From Sedimentisphaerales bacterium (GTDB taxonomy: Bacteria > Planctomycetota > Phycisphaerae > Sedimentisphaerales > SG8-4): 64,000 bases of DNA. Below are positions 6,943-17,188 of this stretch, piece after piece (the first letter of the stretch is position 1; the number at the start of each line of letters is the position of its first letter). Under the pieces are notes generated by a model that was not told the origin of the DNA, did not search any database, and saw only the letters and a program-made list of their open reading frames with translations. The stretch is taken from assembly GCA_016928975.1 (NCBI GenBank), contig JAFGJR010000300.1, positions 1 through 64,000 on the forward strand, read 5' to 3'. Both the position numbers and the translations under genes were made by a program.

Positions 6943-7378
6943 CGGCTGTGGATCGTCGTGCGGCACCTTGACCGGCAATGGCAATTCGCAAGGCCGACCG
7001 GACGCGAGCCATGGTCCGAGAGGCGCCTGTCAGAGCGAAAGCCGCAGTCCGAGTCGTCCCATAATCTGCGGATAAAGGCTTGACACACCTGGGGGCCTGG
7101 GGTAGAATCGGTGCTTTGGTGAAGGATTGCCTCCGTTGCGGGTGCCGGGGGGAGTCTCGATCCGGCCGGTGGGTATCCTTTTCCGCCTCATCGCGGCAAA
7201 AAGAGGGTAAATACATCGCACAGGAAGTGCCGAAAATAAGGGAACAGCTTTCGGGGCACGCGCGTCTATGTCTGTGGGTCTGACGATTGACGGTGAGCCG
7301 CGTGCTTGTGCGCATGGCGCCGCGGACAGGCGGATTCTGCCGGGCAGGGCGAGATAACAACTGATTAGGAGCCGTACA
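6943..7378. other. 436-bp intergenic region with a sigma70-type promoter
   Basis: No gene is seen. It holds the promoter at 7080-7108 and then a leader of about 260 nt before the first pseudopilin gene. The leader has several GC-rich pairings, but I recognise no known riboswitch. Confidence 0.5.
7080..7108 (+). promoter_or_regulatory. Sigma70-like promoter TTGACA-17-TAGAAT
   Basis: TTGACA 7080-7085, 17-base spacer, TAGAAT 7103-7108. It points at the pseudopilin cluster and implies an unusually long leader of about 260 nt. Confidence 0.6.
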
Positions 7379-8236
7379 ATGGGTAGACGACGGGGTTTCA
7401 CACTGATCGAGTTGCTGGTGGTCATTGCGATCATCGCACTGCTGATGTCCATCTTGATGCCCGCGTTAGGGCGGGTGAGGAAGCAGGCGAGGACGACCGC
7501 CTGCCTGGCACAGCTCAAACAGTGGGGCCTGGCGTTCTCCCTGTATTGCCAGGACAACGACGGATACTTCTTCACTGGCGAGGTCCAGGGGGCCCGCGGC
7601 TCGGTCACCGCTACGATCGATGGCGTGACGAAGTCCTGGGGTACCGGGTCCGGCGGATTCTGGCGACTCGTCATGGCGCCATATTCCAAAGACAAGAGGA
7701 TGTGGTGCTGTCCGCAAGCGGTCAGGCCAATGCCCACTGGGGGAACGATTCCACAGGGCGGATGGTCATATTTTGCATGGACAGTCGATGGCACGGTGGG
7801 CAGCTACGGGCTCAACGGCTGGATCTTGAACATCAAGGCCTCCCAGCAGGCAGGCAACCGGACAAACGGATGGGGCCGTGCCGACAACGGCCGGCATTGG
7901 GGTGCTCCTCCCACGCAGTACAGCAACCAGGTGCCTGTGTTTACCGGCAGTTGGTGGGTGGATTCCTGGCCGCTCGAGACGGACCAGCCTCCGCAACTCG
8001 AGAGCGGACCAGGCGACACGCCGGGAACCAACGAGATGAACCGCGTGTGTGTCAATCGGCACGACGGCTTCGTCAGCTCCCTCTTTTGTGATTGGACCGT
8101 CCGCAAGGTCGGGCTCAAGGAGCTGTGGATGCTCAAATGGCATAAGACCTATAATACTCGCGGGGTCTGGACGAAGGCAGGCGGCGCGGATCCGTCCGAC
8201 TGGCCCGAGTGGATGGGTCGGTTCAAGGATTATTGA
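7379..8236 (+). CDS. Pseudopilin-type secreted protein 1
   Basis: 285 residues; TAGGAG 7 nt before the ATG. A short basic leader (MGRRRG) precedes the class III signal [19 protein letters not shown] with the prepilin peptidase site G/F and Glu at +5. A long C-terminal globular part follows. Planctomycetes encode very many such proteins, thought to be type II secretion or pilus-like surface proteins of unknown individual role. It is the first of three tandem paralogues with near-identical leaders. Its C-terminal half differs from the next two and lacks their HGDGT motif (it has [11 protein letters not shown] in the equivalent place). Confidence 0.8.
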   Translation: MGRRRGFTLIELLVVIAIIALLMSILMPALGRVRKQARTTACLAQLKQWGLAFSLYCQDNDGYFFTGEVQGARGSVTATIDGVTKSWGTGSGGFWRLVMAPYSKDKRMWCCPQAVRPMPTGGTIPQGGWSYFAWTVDGTVGSYGLNGWILNIKASQQAGNRTNGWGRADNGRHWGAPPTQYSNQVPVFTGSWWVDSWPLETDQPPQLESGPGDTPGTNEMNRVCVNRHDGFVSSLFCDWTVRKVGLKELWMLKWHKTYNTRGVWTKAGGADPSDWPEWMGRFKDY

Positions 8237-8330
8237 CAATAGCAGACGCCCGTCCAAGCGTTCGCCGGCTTAGCGACGTCTTGAACGATGTTCAGGTGCT
8301 GTTGTTGAGCGTGTGTATTAGGAGTAGTTC

Positions 8331-9194
8331 ATGAACAGGGGCACAAGAGGCTTTACGTTGATCGAATTGCTTGTGGTGATCGCCATCATCGCGATTCTGA
8401 TGGGCATCTTGATGCCGGCGCTGCAACGAGCCCGCGAGCAGGGCCAGCGAGCGGTCTGCATGGGCACTCTCAAGCAGTTGACGCTCTGCTGGATCATGTA
8501 CGCGGACGCCAACGATGACAGACTTGTCAACGGAGAGGCGGGAATCTCCTATACTGGTCGTGGAGCGATACACGCTGGAGAACCCGAATGGGTCGGCCGG
8601 TGCTGGCGGGAGCCGTACAACTCGGCAACCGGGACACAATGGCCTATCGAGGGCGGCAACGGCCAGAAAGCCGCCATCATGGGGGGCTCCTTGTGGAGCT
8701 ACACGCAGAGTCTCGGCATGTATGCCTGCCCGACCGGCATTCGCGGCGAGCTGCTGACGTATAACCTTATGGACGGCGTCAACGGCATGCCGAGAACAGG
8801 GACGCACAATAACGGCGTGCCCACAATGGGACCCAACGGCAAGAAACTCTGGGTTAAGAAGCGCAACGAGATCAGCCAGCCGACGTACAGACTGGCCTTC
8901 ATCGACGAAGGCGCGTCGACCCCCGACAGCTTTGCGGTGAATTGGCAGAGCAGCGTCACCATGTGGTGGGATGACCCGCCGACCCGTCATGGAGACGGCA
9001 CCGTCGTGTCGTTCGCCGACGGCCACGTCGAGCACCACAAGTGGAAGGCCGCGCAGACAATCGACTACGGGAGAACGTATGCCAATTACAAAGGGCCCGG
9101 CTTTGCCGCCTCCACGCCGGATGAATTGAATGACATAGAGTTCATTCACAAGGGCTGCTGGGGTCAGACGCATTCCAGCTTCCCGAGCTATTGA
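8331..9194 (+). CDS. Pseudopilin-type secreted protein 2
   Basis: 287 residues; TAGGAG 6 nt before the ATG. N-terminal [20 protein letters not shown] signal with conserved Glu, then [20 protein letters not shown] and a globular part containing CPTG, FIDEG and [20 protein letters not shown] near the C-terminus. The last motif corresponds to the His-x-Asp-Gly tail typical of planctomycete pseudopilin-like proteins. Closely related to the next gene over its whole length. Confidence 0.82.
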   Translation: MNRGTRGFTLIELLVVIAIIAILMGILMPALQRAREQGQRAVCMGTLKQLTLCWIMYADANDDRLVNGEAGISYTGRGAIHAGEPEWVGRCWREPYNSATGTQWPIEGGNGQKAAIMGGSLWSYTQSLGMYACPTGIRGELLTYNLMDGVNGMPRTGTHNNGVPTMGPNGKKLWVKKRNEISQPTYRLAFIDEGASTPDSFAVNWQSSVTMWWDDPPTRHGDGTVVSFADGHVEHHKWKAAQTIDYGRTYANYKGPGFAASTPDELNDIEFIHKGCWGQTHSSFPSY

Positions 9195-9340
9195 GTGTTC
9201 GATGCGTTGATGGCGATGGCAAAAGCGGATGCAGCATTACAGAGATCGGTGAAAGACAGCTCAGATCTTCAGGTGTCGGCTGGGCCGTGTTATGACCCAA
9301 GTTGGGTGCTGTCGCAGAGCTTGTTGTTAGGAGTGGTATC

Positions 9341-10228
9341 ATGAACAGAAGCAGAAGGGGTTTTACGCTGATCGAACTGTTGGTCGTGATCGCAATCATT
9401 GCGCTCTTGATGGGGATTCTGATGCCGGCGTTGAACCGGGCGCGGGAGCAGGGCCGTCGGGCCGTCTGCCAGGGCAACCTCAAGACCCTCACCCTCGGCT
9501 GGCTCATGTACGCCGACGAGAACGATAATAGGATCGTCAATGGCGCCGGCGGCTTCCATTACATGACGGGGGGCGGCATGACGAACAACGGCGCCGAGCC
9601 CACGATCGTCGAGCGGGCCTGGGTCGGCAAAGGTTGGCAGGATGACTATGCCAGCCCCACCTCGATCAACCGCACGACCAACGAGCGAGACCAGAAGCTG
9701 GCCATTCACCAGGGGGCGTTGTGGCCGGCCGTCAACAACGAGGGTTGCTACAAGTGCCCGACCGGCCGTCAGGCCGAGTTCATCACGTACTCGGTGGTCG
9801 ATGCGATGAACGGCCTGTATCGAACGGGCACCGCGACGGGGAGCAACCATCTGACTGCCGTGGGCACCCGTGTGGGCAAGACCGTCTTGTGGATCAAGAA
9901 AAGGACCGAGATTGTCAGTCCCGGCCCGGCGGAGCGCATGGTGTTCATCGACGAAGGGGCGATGACGCCGGACAGCTACGCGGTGAACTATCCGACCGGC
10001 CCATGGTGGGATAACCCGCCGGTTCGTCACGGCGACGGCACGACGGTCTCGTGGGCCGATGGACACGTCCAGCACCTCAAGTGGAGTGCCTCCGAGACGA
10101 TCGAGTTTGGGCGTGATCACCGCGACTACTACGGCGGAGGCAACTTCTCGCCGCAGACCCAGGAAGGCAAGATCGAGTTGAGGGACTTTCGCAAATGGGT
10201 CTGGGGCAAGGCCGGCGATCAGATATAG
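9341..10228 (+). CDS. Pseudopilin-type secreted protein 3
   Basis: The ATG at 9341 (TAGGAG 7 nt upstream) gives 295 residues and places the basic leader MNRSRR directly before [20 protein letters not shown]; an upstream GTG at 9302 would spoil the prepilin leader. Shares [49 protein letters not shown] and [20 protein letters not shown] with protein 2, so the pair arose by tandem duplication. Likely exported and processed by a prepilin peptidase. Confidence 0.82.
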   Translation: MNRSRRGFTLIELLVVIAIIALLMGILMPALNRAREQGRRAVCQGNLKTLTLGWLMYADENDNRIVNGAGGFHYMTGGGMTNNGAEPTIVERAWVGKGWQDDYASPTSINRTTNERDQKLAIHQGALWPAVNNEGCYKCPTGRQAEFITYSVVDAMNGLYRTGTATGSNHLTAVGTRVGKTVLWIKKRTEIVSPGPAERMVFIDEGAMTPDSYAVNYPTGPWWDNPPVRHGDGTTVSWADGHVQHLKWSASETIEFGRDHRDYYGGGNFSPQTQEGKIELRDFRKWVWGKAGDQI

Positions 10229-10258
10229 CTCCGGTCGTTTCCCTGTAGATTGAGCACG

Positions 10259-10294
10259 CAGGCACGGTCCCCTGGATTGTGCCTGTTTGTTTTG
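10259..10294 (+). terminator. Possible intrinsic terminator after pseudopilin cluster
   Basis: Seven-base arms CAGGCAC / GTGCCTG with a 13-base loop, followed by TTTGTTTT. It lies 31 bases after the last pseudopilin stop. Confidence 0.45.
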
Positions 10295-10335
10295 AGGGAA
10301 TCGAAGCGGTCAAGCGGGTCGCTGAAATCGGCCTG

Positions 10336-10533
10336 CTAACCGTTGGAATGGCAGGTGAGCACGACCGCCAGGAGGATATGCCGGAGGCGGTCCAGACTGA
10401 TCGTATCGAGGTAGTCGTCCGTGAAGTCGAGCTTGCGGGACCCCTGAAAGCCCTGGATTCGCGTCTTCACCTCGTCCCTGCTCAGCGTGGCGATGAGGGC
10501 TGCGGTGCGCTCGAAGTAGTTGCACGAGTCCAC
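10336..10533 (-). CDS. Small conserved-looking protein, possibly N-terminally truncated
   Basis: Minus-strand frame with a GTG start at 10533 gives 65 residues. The frame stays open a further 11 codons upstream (to a TGA) without an ATG. The sequence is protein-like, with CNYFERTAALIATLSRDEV and LDFTDDYLDTISLDRLRHIL, which I recall as resembling short planctomycete hypothetical proteins ending in a LRHILLA helix. No Shine-Dalgarno is visible at the GTG. Function unknown. It may be a remnant, since the expected start is missing. Confidence 0.45.
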   Translation of the reverse strand: MDSCNYFERTAALIATLSRDEVKTRIQGFQGSRKLDFTDDYLDTISLDRLRHILLAVVLTCHSNG

Positions 10534-10725
10534 GATCCTGGTCTCTCGAAGGAACGATTCTCGTCACCGGCCGCACGATCCACGCGTGCAGCCGCATCAT
10601 GGCTATCGACGGGAGCGCCCGTATGCTTGCGTGAAAACGCAGGCACGCGCGACAATCCCCGGAATTGGCCTATTATTGGGCGCGAAAATTTTTGTTCTCG
10701 GCGCGGGCGTCTGATAAATAGGGGT

Positions 10726-10903
10726 GGACTTCTGCAAAATGCACGTTGGGCCTATATTCTTCAAGGAAATCCTATTCTTCGATTTCCTTGAAGAATTGGC
10801 GCCGGGGAGTCGTCTGTGCTACAGTTGCAGTTTGGGAAGGAGAAATCGAGAAACGAGATTTCTCCTTCCCAAAGTAGGCCCAATGTGCATTTTGCAGAAG
10901 TCC
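10726..10903 (+). mobile_element. Two-hairpin inverted-repeat element, copy B, abutting queA
   Basis: 28-bp terminal inverted repeats at 10726-10753 and 10876-10903 match those of copy A apart from a few bases. The left and right arms differ from each other at one position (GCACG versus GCACA). Internal hairpins: 10756-10797 (TTCTTCAAGGAAATC arm) and 10831-10873 (TTTGGGAAGGAGAAATC arm). The right terminus ends 5 bases before the queA ATG at 10909, so the element is the leader of that gene and supplies any ribosome-binding sequence. Confidence 0.8.
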
Positions 10904-10908
10904 AACCC

Positions 10909-11961
10909 ATGAACACAGATCAGCTTGATTATCAGTTGCCGTCCGAGTTGATCGCGCAGGATCCCGTTGAGGTGCGCAGTGAATCGCGCCTGCTGGTGCT
11001 GGATCGGGCGACACGCCAGTTGACCGACTCGCGGTTCAGCCGGCTGGGCGATTTCCTGCGCCCCGACGACTGTCTTGTGCTCAACGATACGCGCGTGCTG
11101 CCGGCGCGATTCTTCGCCCATCGTCAGACGGGGGGCCGGCTGGAGGGTTTGTTCCTGGGGACCGCCGCGATGCCGGAGGTCTGGCAGGTGTTGCTCAAAG
11201 GCCAGCGCCGAGTCAAAGCCGGCGAGCACATCTGGCTCCAGAGCCGCGATGGGTGCGACTACTGCGAAGCCCAGGTGCTCGCCAAGGAGCCCGAAGGAGT
11301 CTGCTCGCTGGCTGTGCGAGGAAGGACGAATCCTGAAGCCGTGCTGAACGAGGTGGGCTTCCCTCCGCTGCCGCCCTACATTCATCGTGACCGCGATCCG
11401 GACAAGGCGAGCGCCGACCGGGAGCGATACCAGACAGTGTACGCGCGGCATTCGGGAGCGGTCGCGGCTCCGACGGCCGGCCTGCACTTCACCGAGGCGC
11501 TGATCCGGCACCTTCGAGAGCAGGGGGTGCGCTTCGCCCGTGTCACCCTGCACGTCGGCGCCGGGACCTTCAAGCCGATTGCCACGGATCGTGTTGAGGA
11601 CCATCCCATTCACCGCGAGTCGTATCGCGTTGATGAGGAAAACGCGGCGATCATCAACAAGGCCCGCGACGACGGCGGGCGCATCGTCGCCGTCGGCACG
11701 ACCACCGTACGGACACTGGAGACCGTCGCGGCCGGCGACCGGATCGCGGCTCGCGCCGGCACGACGGATTTGTTCCTCACGCCCGGCTCTCCGTTCCAGA
11801 TCGTCAATGCGATGATTACCAATTTCCACCTTCCAAAGTCCACGTTGCTCGCGCTGGTGGCCGCCTTCGCCGGCCTGGAGGAGATCCACCGGGCCTATCG
11901 CCACGCGATCGAGCAGCGATACCGCTTCTACTCCTACGGCGACGCCATGCTGATCCTCTGA
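10909..11961 (+). CDS. queA: S-adenosylmethionine:tRNA ribosyltransferase-isomerase
   Basis: 350 residues, the normal QueA length. The enzyme transfers and isomerises the ribosyl part of SAM onto preQ1 in tRNA during queuosine synthesis, in the cytoplasm. Family blocks visible: the opening LDYQLPSELIAQDP, LNDTRVLPARFF, GAVAAPTAGLHFT, HVGAGTFKPI and the C-terminal TNFHLPKSTLLALVAAF. The ATG at 10909 is chosen because upstream in-frame codons belong to the inverted-repeat element. No clear Shine-Dalgarno is seen between the element and the ATG, which is odd for an essential-type modification gene. No other queuosine gene is adjacent. Confidence 0.93.
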   Translation: MNTDQLDYQLPSELIAQDPVEVRSESRLLVLDRATRQLTDSRFSRLGDFLRPDDCLVLNDTRVLPARFFAHRQTGGRLEGLFLGTAAMPEVWQVLLKGQRRVKAGEHIWLQSRDGCDYCEAQVLAKEPEGVCSLAVRGRTNPEAVLNEVGFPPLPPYIHRDRDPDKASADRERYQTVYARHSGAVAAPTAGLHFTEALIRHLREQGVRFARVTLHVGAGTFKPIATDRVEDHPIHRESYRVDEENAAIINKARDDGGRIVAVGTTTVRTLETVAAGDRIAARAGTTDLFLTPGSPFQIVNAMITNFHLPKSTLLALVAAFAGLEEIHRAYRHAIEQRYRFYSYGDAMLIL

Positions 11962-12124
11962 CAGGCCTGTGCGTATCCTGACGCCCCCTGGCGCTTGGCA
12001 TCGGCAGTCTGGAGGGATCATTGAAAGAAACGGCCGGCGGCTCCGTCGTCCGCCGGCCCAGTGATCTCCGTAGGGGCGCTCCGCCCGTACCTGCCCGAAC
12101 CTGGCGTAGCCCCGAAGGCTACAC

Positions 12125-13774
12125 CTACGGCTCCACCACGCGGTTGAAGACCCGCACGTCGTCGATCAGTCCGTTCCAGAAGGTGTCGGGCGTGATCTGG
12201 GCGGCGGCTCCGATGTACAAGCCGCTGGATGTGCTCGTTGGCTTGACCCGCGTACCCGTGGCCGCCTCTTTGTCGTCCAAGTAGAGGGTGCAACTGGTGT
12301 CCCTGCACACGACGCCAACGCGGTGCCAGTTGCCGTCAGTAATCACGGCCGGGGAGCAGAGCCACTTGCCGGTGTTGCTACTCAGCTCGGTCGCCAGCTT
12401 GCCATCTACAGCACTGGCCATCAGCCAAGTGACACCGTCCTGCGAGAGGATCCCCTGCCTGGGGGCTCCGCCCTTGACCCAGGCGAAGACACTGAAAGAC
12501 TCCGCCGTCGGGTCCAGGACCGAGCCGGTAGCCGCAAAGGTGGTCCCGTCGAATTGCAAAGCTCCACCCACCTTGCCCCCGGTAGGCTCCCAGAGTGGCG
12601 AGCCCATCAGAAACGCATCGTTCATGCCCGCGCTGTCGGAGATCACATCACCTTCGGTTTCGTCGAAGGTCCAGTGGGCCACGAGCGTAGGATCATTCAC
12701 CTCCTGCCCGATATAGCTGGCCAGAACCTTAAAGTCGGCAATGTCGACGATGCCGTCTCCCCATGGCGATGGCCCAATGTCATAAAGCGAATTGCTCTGG
12801 CCCCAGTGGTCGGCCATGGCCAGCACCTCCTTGCCATCCACCTTCCCATCGCCGTTGAAGTCTACGATGGGTAGCATCGTCACCTGCCATAGCTCATAGA
12901 TGGCAGTCAGGGTGTTGGCGCGAGTGAAATAGAGAGCCGAGTCCTCGGTCGAAAACGACAAGTGCCACTCGCCACGGGGGGAGTTGACCGGGGCAAACGG
13001 CACCGGTTTGCCCCAGGGTGAGGCGGTGGTGACCCGTCGGCTCACGTAGATGTCAGGGGGAGATGTCCCCTCCGAGAAGTACAGCGACAGGCCATCGGGC
13101 GAGATGAATGGGGCGCCTTCACTCTCCATCGCGATGGGAGCACCGAGCATCACGGGCGGTCCCCAGGGCGCGTTCTTGTTGGGACGAGTGGTTACCCACA
13201 GCGCGGAATAGGGAGGCTTAGCCCTATCGGACGCGAAGTAAAGCGACAAGCCGTCCATCGACAGTGACGGATGGTCTTCCCACCTTGCCGTGTTGACTGT
13301 CGGGCCAAGGTTCTGTGGCTCACCCCAGGGGTCCGTCTTCATGGCTCGCTTCGACACCCACAGGTCCCCGGATCCGTACCCGCCAGGGGCAGCGGAGCAG
13401 CCCCCCGTCCAATGGAGCCAATACCCATCCGCGAAGTACAATTCCAGCCCATCGGCGGAGATGCACACGCCGCCTGCCGGTCCGGTGGAGTTGACGGGAG
13501 GGTCAAGCGGAACCGGCGTGCCCCATGGTTCCTGGGTTGTTGACCGTCTCGCCACCCACAGGTCACGGCACTCCCCCGGGTCATTGTACGCGAAGTACAG
13601 CTCCAGGCCATCCCGCGAGACCTGCGGCGAGCCCGCACCAACCTTGCTCACATTGGGGATATTGGTCGGTTCGCCATAGATGTAGTCTGCTCTGGTGACT
13701 TGGGCACAACTCCAGAGAACCGCCAGGACCGCCCAAAGCACTGCTGCTACTCTCGAATCATTCGTCTTGTTCAT
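12125..13774 (-). CDS. Secreted propeller / dockerin-like / LamG protein
   Basis: 549 residues with a signal peptide (about 1-29, ending VTRAD). Residues 45-300 hold repeated PD40-type beta-propeller strands (SPQVSRDGLELYFA, HPSLSMDGLSLYFASDR, FISPDGLSLYFS). Residues 304-357 contain two dockerin-like Ca-binding repeats, DFNGDGKVDGKEVLAMADHW and GDGIVDIADFKVLASY. Residues 362-549 are a LamG/concanavalin-like domain ending in GLIDDVRVFNR. This layout is common among planctomycete exoproteins and suggests carbohydrate or surface binding, but no catalytic site is seen. The upstream AAGGAAGGTGAGGA provides a good ribosome site. Convergent with queA, with 163 bp between them. Confidence 0.75.
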   Translation of the reverse strand: MNKTNDSRVAAVLWAVLAVLWSCAQVTRADYIYGEPTNIPNVSKVGAGSPQVSRDGLELYFAYNDPGECRDLWVARRSTTQEPWGTPVPLDPPVNSTGPAGGVCISADGLELYFADGYWLHWTGGCSAAPGGYGSGDLWVSKRAMKTDPWGEPQNLGPTVNTARWEDHPSLSMDGLSLYFASDRAKPPYSALWVTTRPNKNAPWGPPVMLGAPIAMESEGAPFISPDGLSLYFSEGTSPPDIYVSRRVTTASPWGKPVPFAPVNSPRGEWHLSFSTEDSALYFTRANTLTAIYELWQVTMLPIVDFNGDGKVDGKEVLAMADHWGQSNSLYDIGPSPWGDGIVDIADFKVLASYIGQEVNDPTLVAHWTFDETEGDVISDSAGMNDAFLMGSPLWEPTGGKVGGALQFDGTTFAATGSVLDPTAESFSVFAWVKGGAPRQGILSQDGVTWLMASAVDGKLATELSSNTGKWLCSPAVITDGNWHRVGVVCRDTSCTLYLDDKEAATGTRVKPTSTSSGLYIGAAAQITPDTFWNGLIDDVRVFNRVVEP

Positions 13775-13927
13775 TCCTCACCTTCCTTTCATTCCTGTTC
13801 TTGGAAAGACGCGACTGTTCTATCGACCTCCCTGCGCGCAGACCATCCTCACGCCGGAGATACCTTTGCGACTCTCCCACCTCCTTTCTACTGGCTTCAT
13901 CCGAACCCGGCTGACGAGATGGTGACG

Positions 13928-16447
13928 TCAGTGTGGTTCATCAATTCTGTCGTTCTGTGTCCGTGAAGTACCCGCGTACGCTTGACGCAATGGTTCCAGT
14001 CGGCCCAATGTTGCGGCCGCGCCTTGGGAGTCTCTCGAAGCCTCCTGTTCCTCATAGACCTTGGTCAACTCCCCGATGCGCATTTGCAACCAATGCTTGA
14101 TGTACCCGGTCTGTGGGTGTTTCTCCCCGTGCGTTCGCCGACTGGCCTCTATCAGCCTGATGAGCAGCGTCTCCTGTTCCGGATACCGCCCTTGCACACC
14201 GTATAGCGCAGCCAGCCGCAGCCCGAAGAGGACCGCGCCTGCACAGCCGGTGCCGCCACGCTGGGCGGCCAACTCACGAGACCGCGTAATCAAGGGAGTG
14301 GCCTCTTCCTGACGGCCCTGCCTCAAGTAGGCCGCACCGAGATTGCTCATCGCCCAGACCGTAATCGGATTCTCCTCGCCCACCGTTCGCCGGCCAATCT
14401 CCAGGATCCGAGCGCCTAATTCCGCCGCCTCGTTGTGACGACCGTCACTCTCAAGGGCCCAAGTCAGCACATTGGCCAGCGCCAGAGTGGTTTCATGCTC
14501 ATCCCCCAGCACGCGCCGGCTGATCTCGTAGCCCTTGCCGCTAAGTGACTCCGCCTCAGCGTACTGCATGAGCGTCACGTGCCCCGCCGCGAGGGCGTTC
14601 AGCGCCCGGAGCATGATTGGATCCTCCTCATGCAGGATGCGACGACCAATCTCGAGCGTCCTGGTGGCTAGCGCCATTCCCTCCCTGAAGCGGGCCCCAC
14701 ACATGTACTGCCAGGCCAGATCGGACATGGACTCCAGCGTGTCAGGATGCTCCTCGCCGAGAACGCGCCTTCGGCTCGCGAGCGCGCGGACGAGAAGCGG
14801 CTCGGCTTCCTCGTAACGTCCCTGGTTCGAATGGAGCAGGCCAAGGCAATTCAGCAAGGCCAGCGTGGCCGGATGCTCCTCGCCAAGCTGCTCACGCCGG
14901 ATCGCCAGGGCTCGCTCCCAATGCGTCTTGGCGGCCTCGTAGTCCCCCATCTTCTGGTACGTCAGACCCAGCGTCTCACGAACCTGGGCCTCGGTGAGCG
15001 GGTCGTTCAGGAATCTGCCGTTCAGGTTCCGCGAGGCGGCCTCGAGGATGTAGCGTACGGTCACCTGTTGGTTCTTCGCTTTTTCCGGGTAGACGGAGGC
15101 AAGCAGATCCTTTGTGAGGAAATCCGTCACGGCCTGGGCGTCTGCCCTCGCCCGCTCGGCACGCACGTACAGCACCGTGCTCACGCCAAGACCGGTCAGG
15201 AGGGTCGCCGTCACGAATGCCGCCACGGTCACCATCGCCCGCTGCCGTTGGAGCAGTTTGGTCGTTCGGTACCACGTCGTCGGCGGGCCGGCCAGGACCG
15301 GCTCCTGGTTCAAATATCGCTCGATCTCAGCGAGCAATGCGCTGCTGGAGTCGTACCTACGGGTCCGGTCCTTCTCCAGAGCCTTCATCACGATCCAGTC
15401 GAGATCGCCACGAATGGCCTTCCTGAGTAGATCGGGGGTAGAACTGCGGTGCTTTGCGACATCGGTCAGGGTATCGCCCAGGGTGCTGAGCTTCGTGGAG
15501 GGCTTGGTGGGTTCCTGTTCACGAATGACCCGCTGCATCTCGATATAGCCGGCTTTGCGAAGCTCCTCTTCACTGAAGGGCGTGGTGCCAGTGAGCAACT
15601 CGTACAGCAGAACGCCGAGAGAGTAGATGTCTGAGCGGGTGTCGATATCCAGATCGCTCAGTTCTGCCTGCTCCGGACTCATGTAGGCAGGGGTGCCGAT
15701 GAGGTGGGCGTAACGGGTGAAGAGGGTTTTTTCCGTCAGCTTCTGGTTCGTAGCCTTGGCAATGCCGAAGTCGATCACCTTGGGGACCGGCTTGCCGTCA
15801 TGGTGAGTGACCATGACATTGGAAGGCTTGATGTCGCGATGGATGATGCCCTTTTGATGGGCGTGCTGGACAGCATGGCAGACCTGAACGAATAGGGCCA
15901 ACCGGTCTTTGGTGCTCAGGCTGTTCTTGTCGCAGTATTCGGTGATCGAGACGCCCTGGACCAGTTCCATGACGAAGTACGGCCGGCCGGTGTCTGTGGC
16001 GCCGGCGTCGAGGACTTTGGCTATACTGGGATGGTCCATCATCGCAATCGCCTGGCGCTCCGCCTCGAAGCGGGCGATGACCTGGCGGGTATCCATGCCC
16101 AGCTTGATGATCTTGAGGGCGACCTTGCGCCGGATGGGCTGCTCCTGCTCGGCCATGTAGACCACCGCCATGCCACCTTCGCCGATCTTTTCCAAGAGTT
16201 TGTACCGCCCAACGACTGTCCCCGGCGATTCAGTGACTGGGTTCCCTCCGACCACCTCTGAATCCTCCACGAGGACACGCAAGAAAGGCTTGGCGTCGCG
16301 ATGGGCGGCAACCAGCGACTCGATCTCCGCCCGCAACTGGCTGTCGGAACCACACGCGCCGTCCAGGAAGCCCGCCAGTTCCGCCGCGGTCTTCTTCTCG
16401 ATCGCTTCGGCAAAGATCGCTTTGATATCTTGTGACGCGTTGGCCAT
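13928..16447 (-). CDS. Membrane Ser/Thr protein kinase with TPR sensor domain
   Basis: The start is taken at ATG 16447 (GAGAGGTG upstream; a GTG two codons earlier is possible), giving 839 residues. Kinase domain about 82-365: glycine loop [12 protein letters not shown]112 in VALKI, H203-RDIKPSN catalytic loop, D227-[13 protein letters not shown] activation segment. A membrane helix at about 405-430 ([20 protein letters not shown]) is followed by extracytoplasmic TPR repeats (about 500-780) with repeating LGEEHP..L motifs. Planctomycetes often pair this architecture with an ECF sigma factor, and here the sigma gene lies directly upstream on the same strand. It probably senses an envelope signal and acts on the sigma factor or its own targets. 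Confidence 0.9.
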   Translation of the reverse strand: MANASQDIKAIFAEAIEKKTAAELAGFLDGACGSDSQLRAEIESLVAAHRDAKPFLRVLVEDSEVVGGNPVTESPGTVVGRYKLLEKIGEGGMAVVYMAEQEQPIRRKVALKIIKLGMDTRQVIARFEAERQAIAMMDHPSIAKVLDAGATDTGRPYFVMELVQGVSITEYCDKNSLSTKDRLALFVQVCHAVQHAHQKGIIHRDIKPSNVMVTHHDGKPVPKVIDFGIAKATNQKLTEKTLFTRYAHLIGTPAYMSPEQAELSDLDIDTRSDIYSLGVLLYELLTGTTPFSEEELRKAGYIEMQRVIREQEPTKPSTKLSTLGDTLTDVAKHRSSTPDLLRKAIRGDLDWIVMKALEKDRTRRYDSSSALLAEIERYLNQEPVLAGPPTTWYRTTKLLQRQRAMVTVAAFVTATLLTGLGVSTVLYVRAERARADAQAVTDFLTKDLLASVYPEKAKNQQVTVRYILEAASRNLNGRFLNDPLTEAQVRETLGLTYQKMGDYEAAKTHWERALAIRREQLGEEHPATLALLNCLGLLHSNQGRYEEAEPLLVRALASRRRVLGEEHPDTLESMSDLAWQYMCGARFREGMALATRTLEIGRRILHEEDPIMLRALNALAAGHVTLMQYAEAESLSGKGYEISRRVLGDEHETTLALANVLTWALESDGRHNEAAELGARILEIGRRTVGEENPITVWAMSNLGAAYLRQGRQEEATPLITRSRELAAQRGGTGCAGAVLFGLRLAALYGVQGRYPEQETLLIRLIEASRRTHGEKHPQTGYIKHWLQMRIGELTKVYEEQEASRDSQGAAATLGRLEPLRQAYAGTSRTQNDRIDEPH

Positions 16448-16624
16448 GATCACCTCTCAACCTGGTGTCCGATGTACAATGCGAGATTCGTGGGACCGAC
16501 CTGAAAGGAAAAAAGCACAGATTTCACGTTTTCCTGATGACGGATCGCATCGCTGATGCCGGAGGCGGCACGCGTCCGCCGAGGTCCGCCAACCGGGGCC
16601 GCTACCAGGGAGAAGCTCCAGCCT

Positions 16625-17188
16625 CTACTCGGGACCGTCCTGCAGAATCGCCCGATGCAGCCACGCACGAGCATAGGCCAGGTGATTGAACACCGTGCGG
16701 TCGGAGAGGCCGCGAATCTGGGCGATCTGCTCAATAGTCATGCCGCCAAAGTAACGCAGCTTGACGCAATCGGCCACGTCCGGCTGCGAGGTTGCCAGCT
16801 TTGCCAGGGCCTCGTCCAGGGCAAGGAGATCGTCCGGGTCGGTCTCAAACGGAGCTTCCAGCCCACCGGGAGCGGTTGCCGACTTATGCGCGGCGTGTTT
16901 CAGAGTTTTCTTGCGGCGTGCGTTCTCGACCAGAATGCGCCGCATGGCTTCCGCCGCCGCGGCAAAGAAATGGCCTCGGTTCTGCCAACTTTGTGGCTCG
17001 CCCCCCACCAGCCGCAAATATGCGTCGTGGACCAGTGCGGTGGCTTGAAGCGTTTGGCCGGGGAGCTCGTGGGATAGCTTCTGCGCCGCGAGAAGGCGCA
17101 GTTCCTCATACACCAACGGCAGAAGCTCGTCTGTAGCTTTCGCGCCCCCCCGTTCAATCGCGTTCAAGATCCGTGTGACGTCACTCAT
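16625..17188 (-). CDS. ECF-type RNA polymerase sigma factor of the kinase-associated group
   Basis: The start at ATG 17188 (MSDVTRILNAIERGG) gives 187 residues. Region 2 reads LLPLVYEELRLLAAQKLSHE, then TALVHDAYLRLV and FFAAAAEAMRRILVENARRK. Region 4 reads VKLRYFGGMTIEQIAQIRGL, then SDRTVFNHLAYARAWLHRAI. This is the sigma form typically encoded beside Ser/Thr kinases in planctomycetes and used instead of an anti-sigma partner system. The kinase gene follows after 177 bp on the same strand. It diverges from the DUF481 gene. Confidence 0.88.
   Translation of the reverse strand: MSDVTRILNAIERGGAKATDELLPLVYEELRLLAAQKLSHELPGQTLQATALVHDAYLRLVGGEPQSWQNRGHFFAAAAEAMRRILVENARRKKTLKHAAHKSATAPGGLEAPFETDPDDLLALDEALAKLATSQPDVADCVKLRYFGGMTIEQIAQIRGLSDRTVFNHLAYARAWLHRAILQDGPE

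Larger units (their letters stand above)
10229..10908. other. Intergenic region between pseudopilins and queA
   Basis: Holds the possible terminator, the small minus-strand protein and two-hairpin element copy B. The stretch 10534-10725 shows nothing else identifiable. Confidence 0.5.

Noticed and set aside
12021..12284. Small plus-strand frame after queA
   Set aside because: It overlaps the 3' end of the LamG protein gene on the other strand and has no family features.
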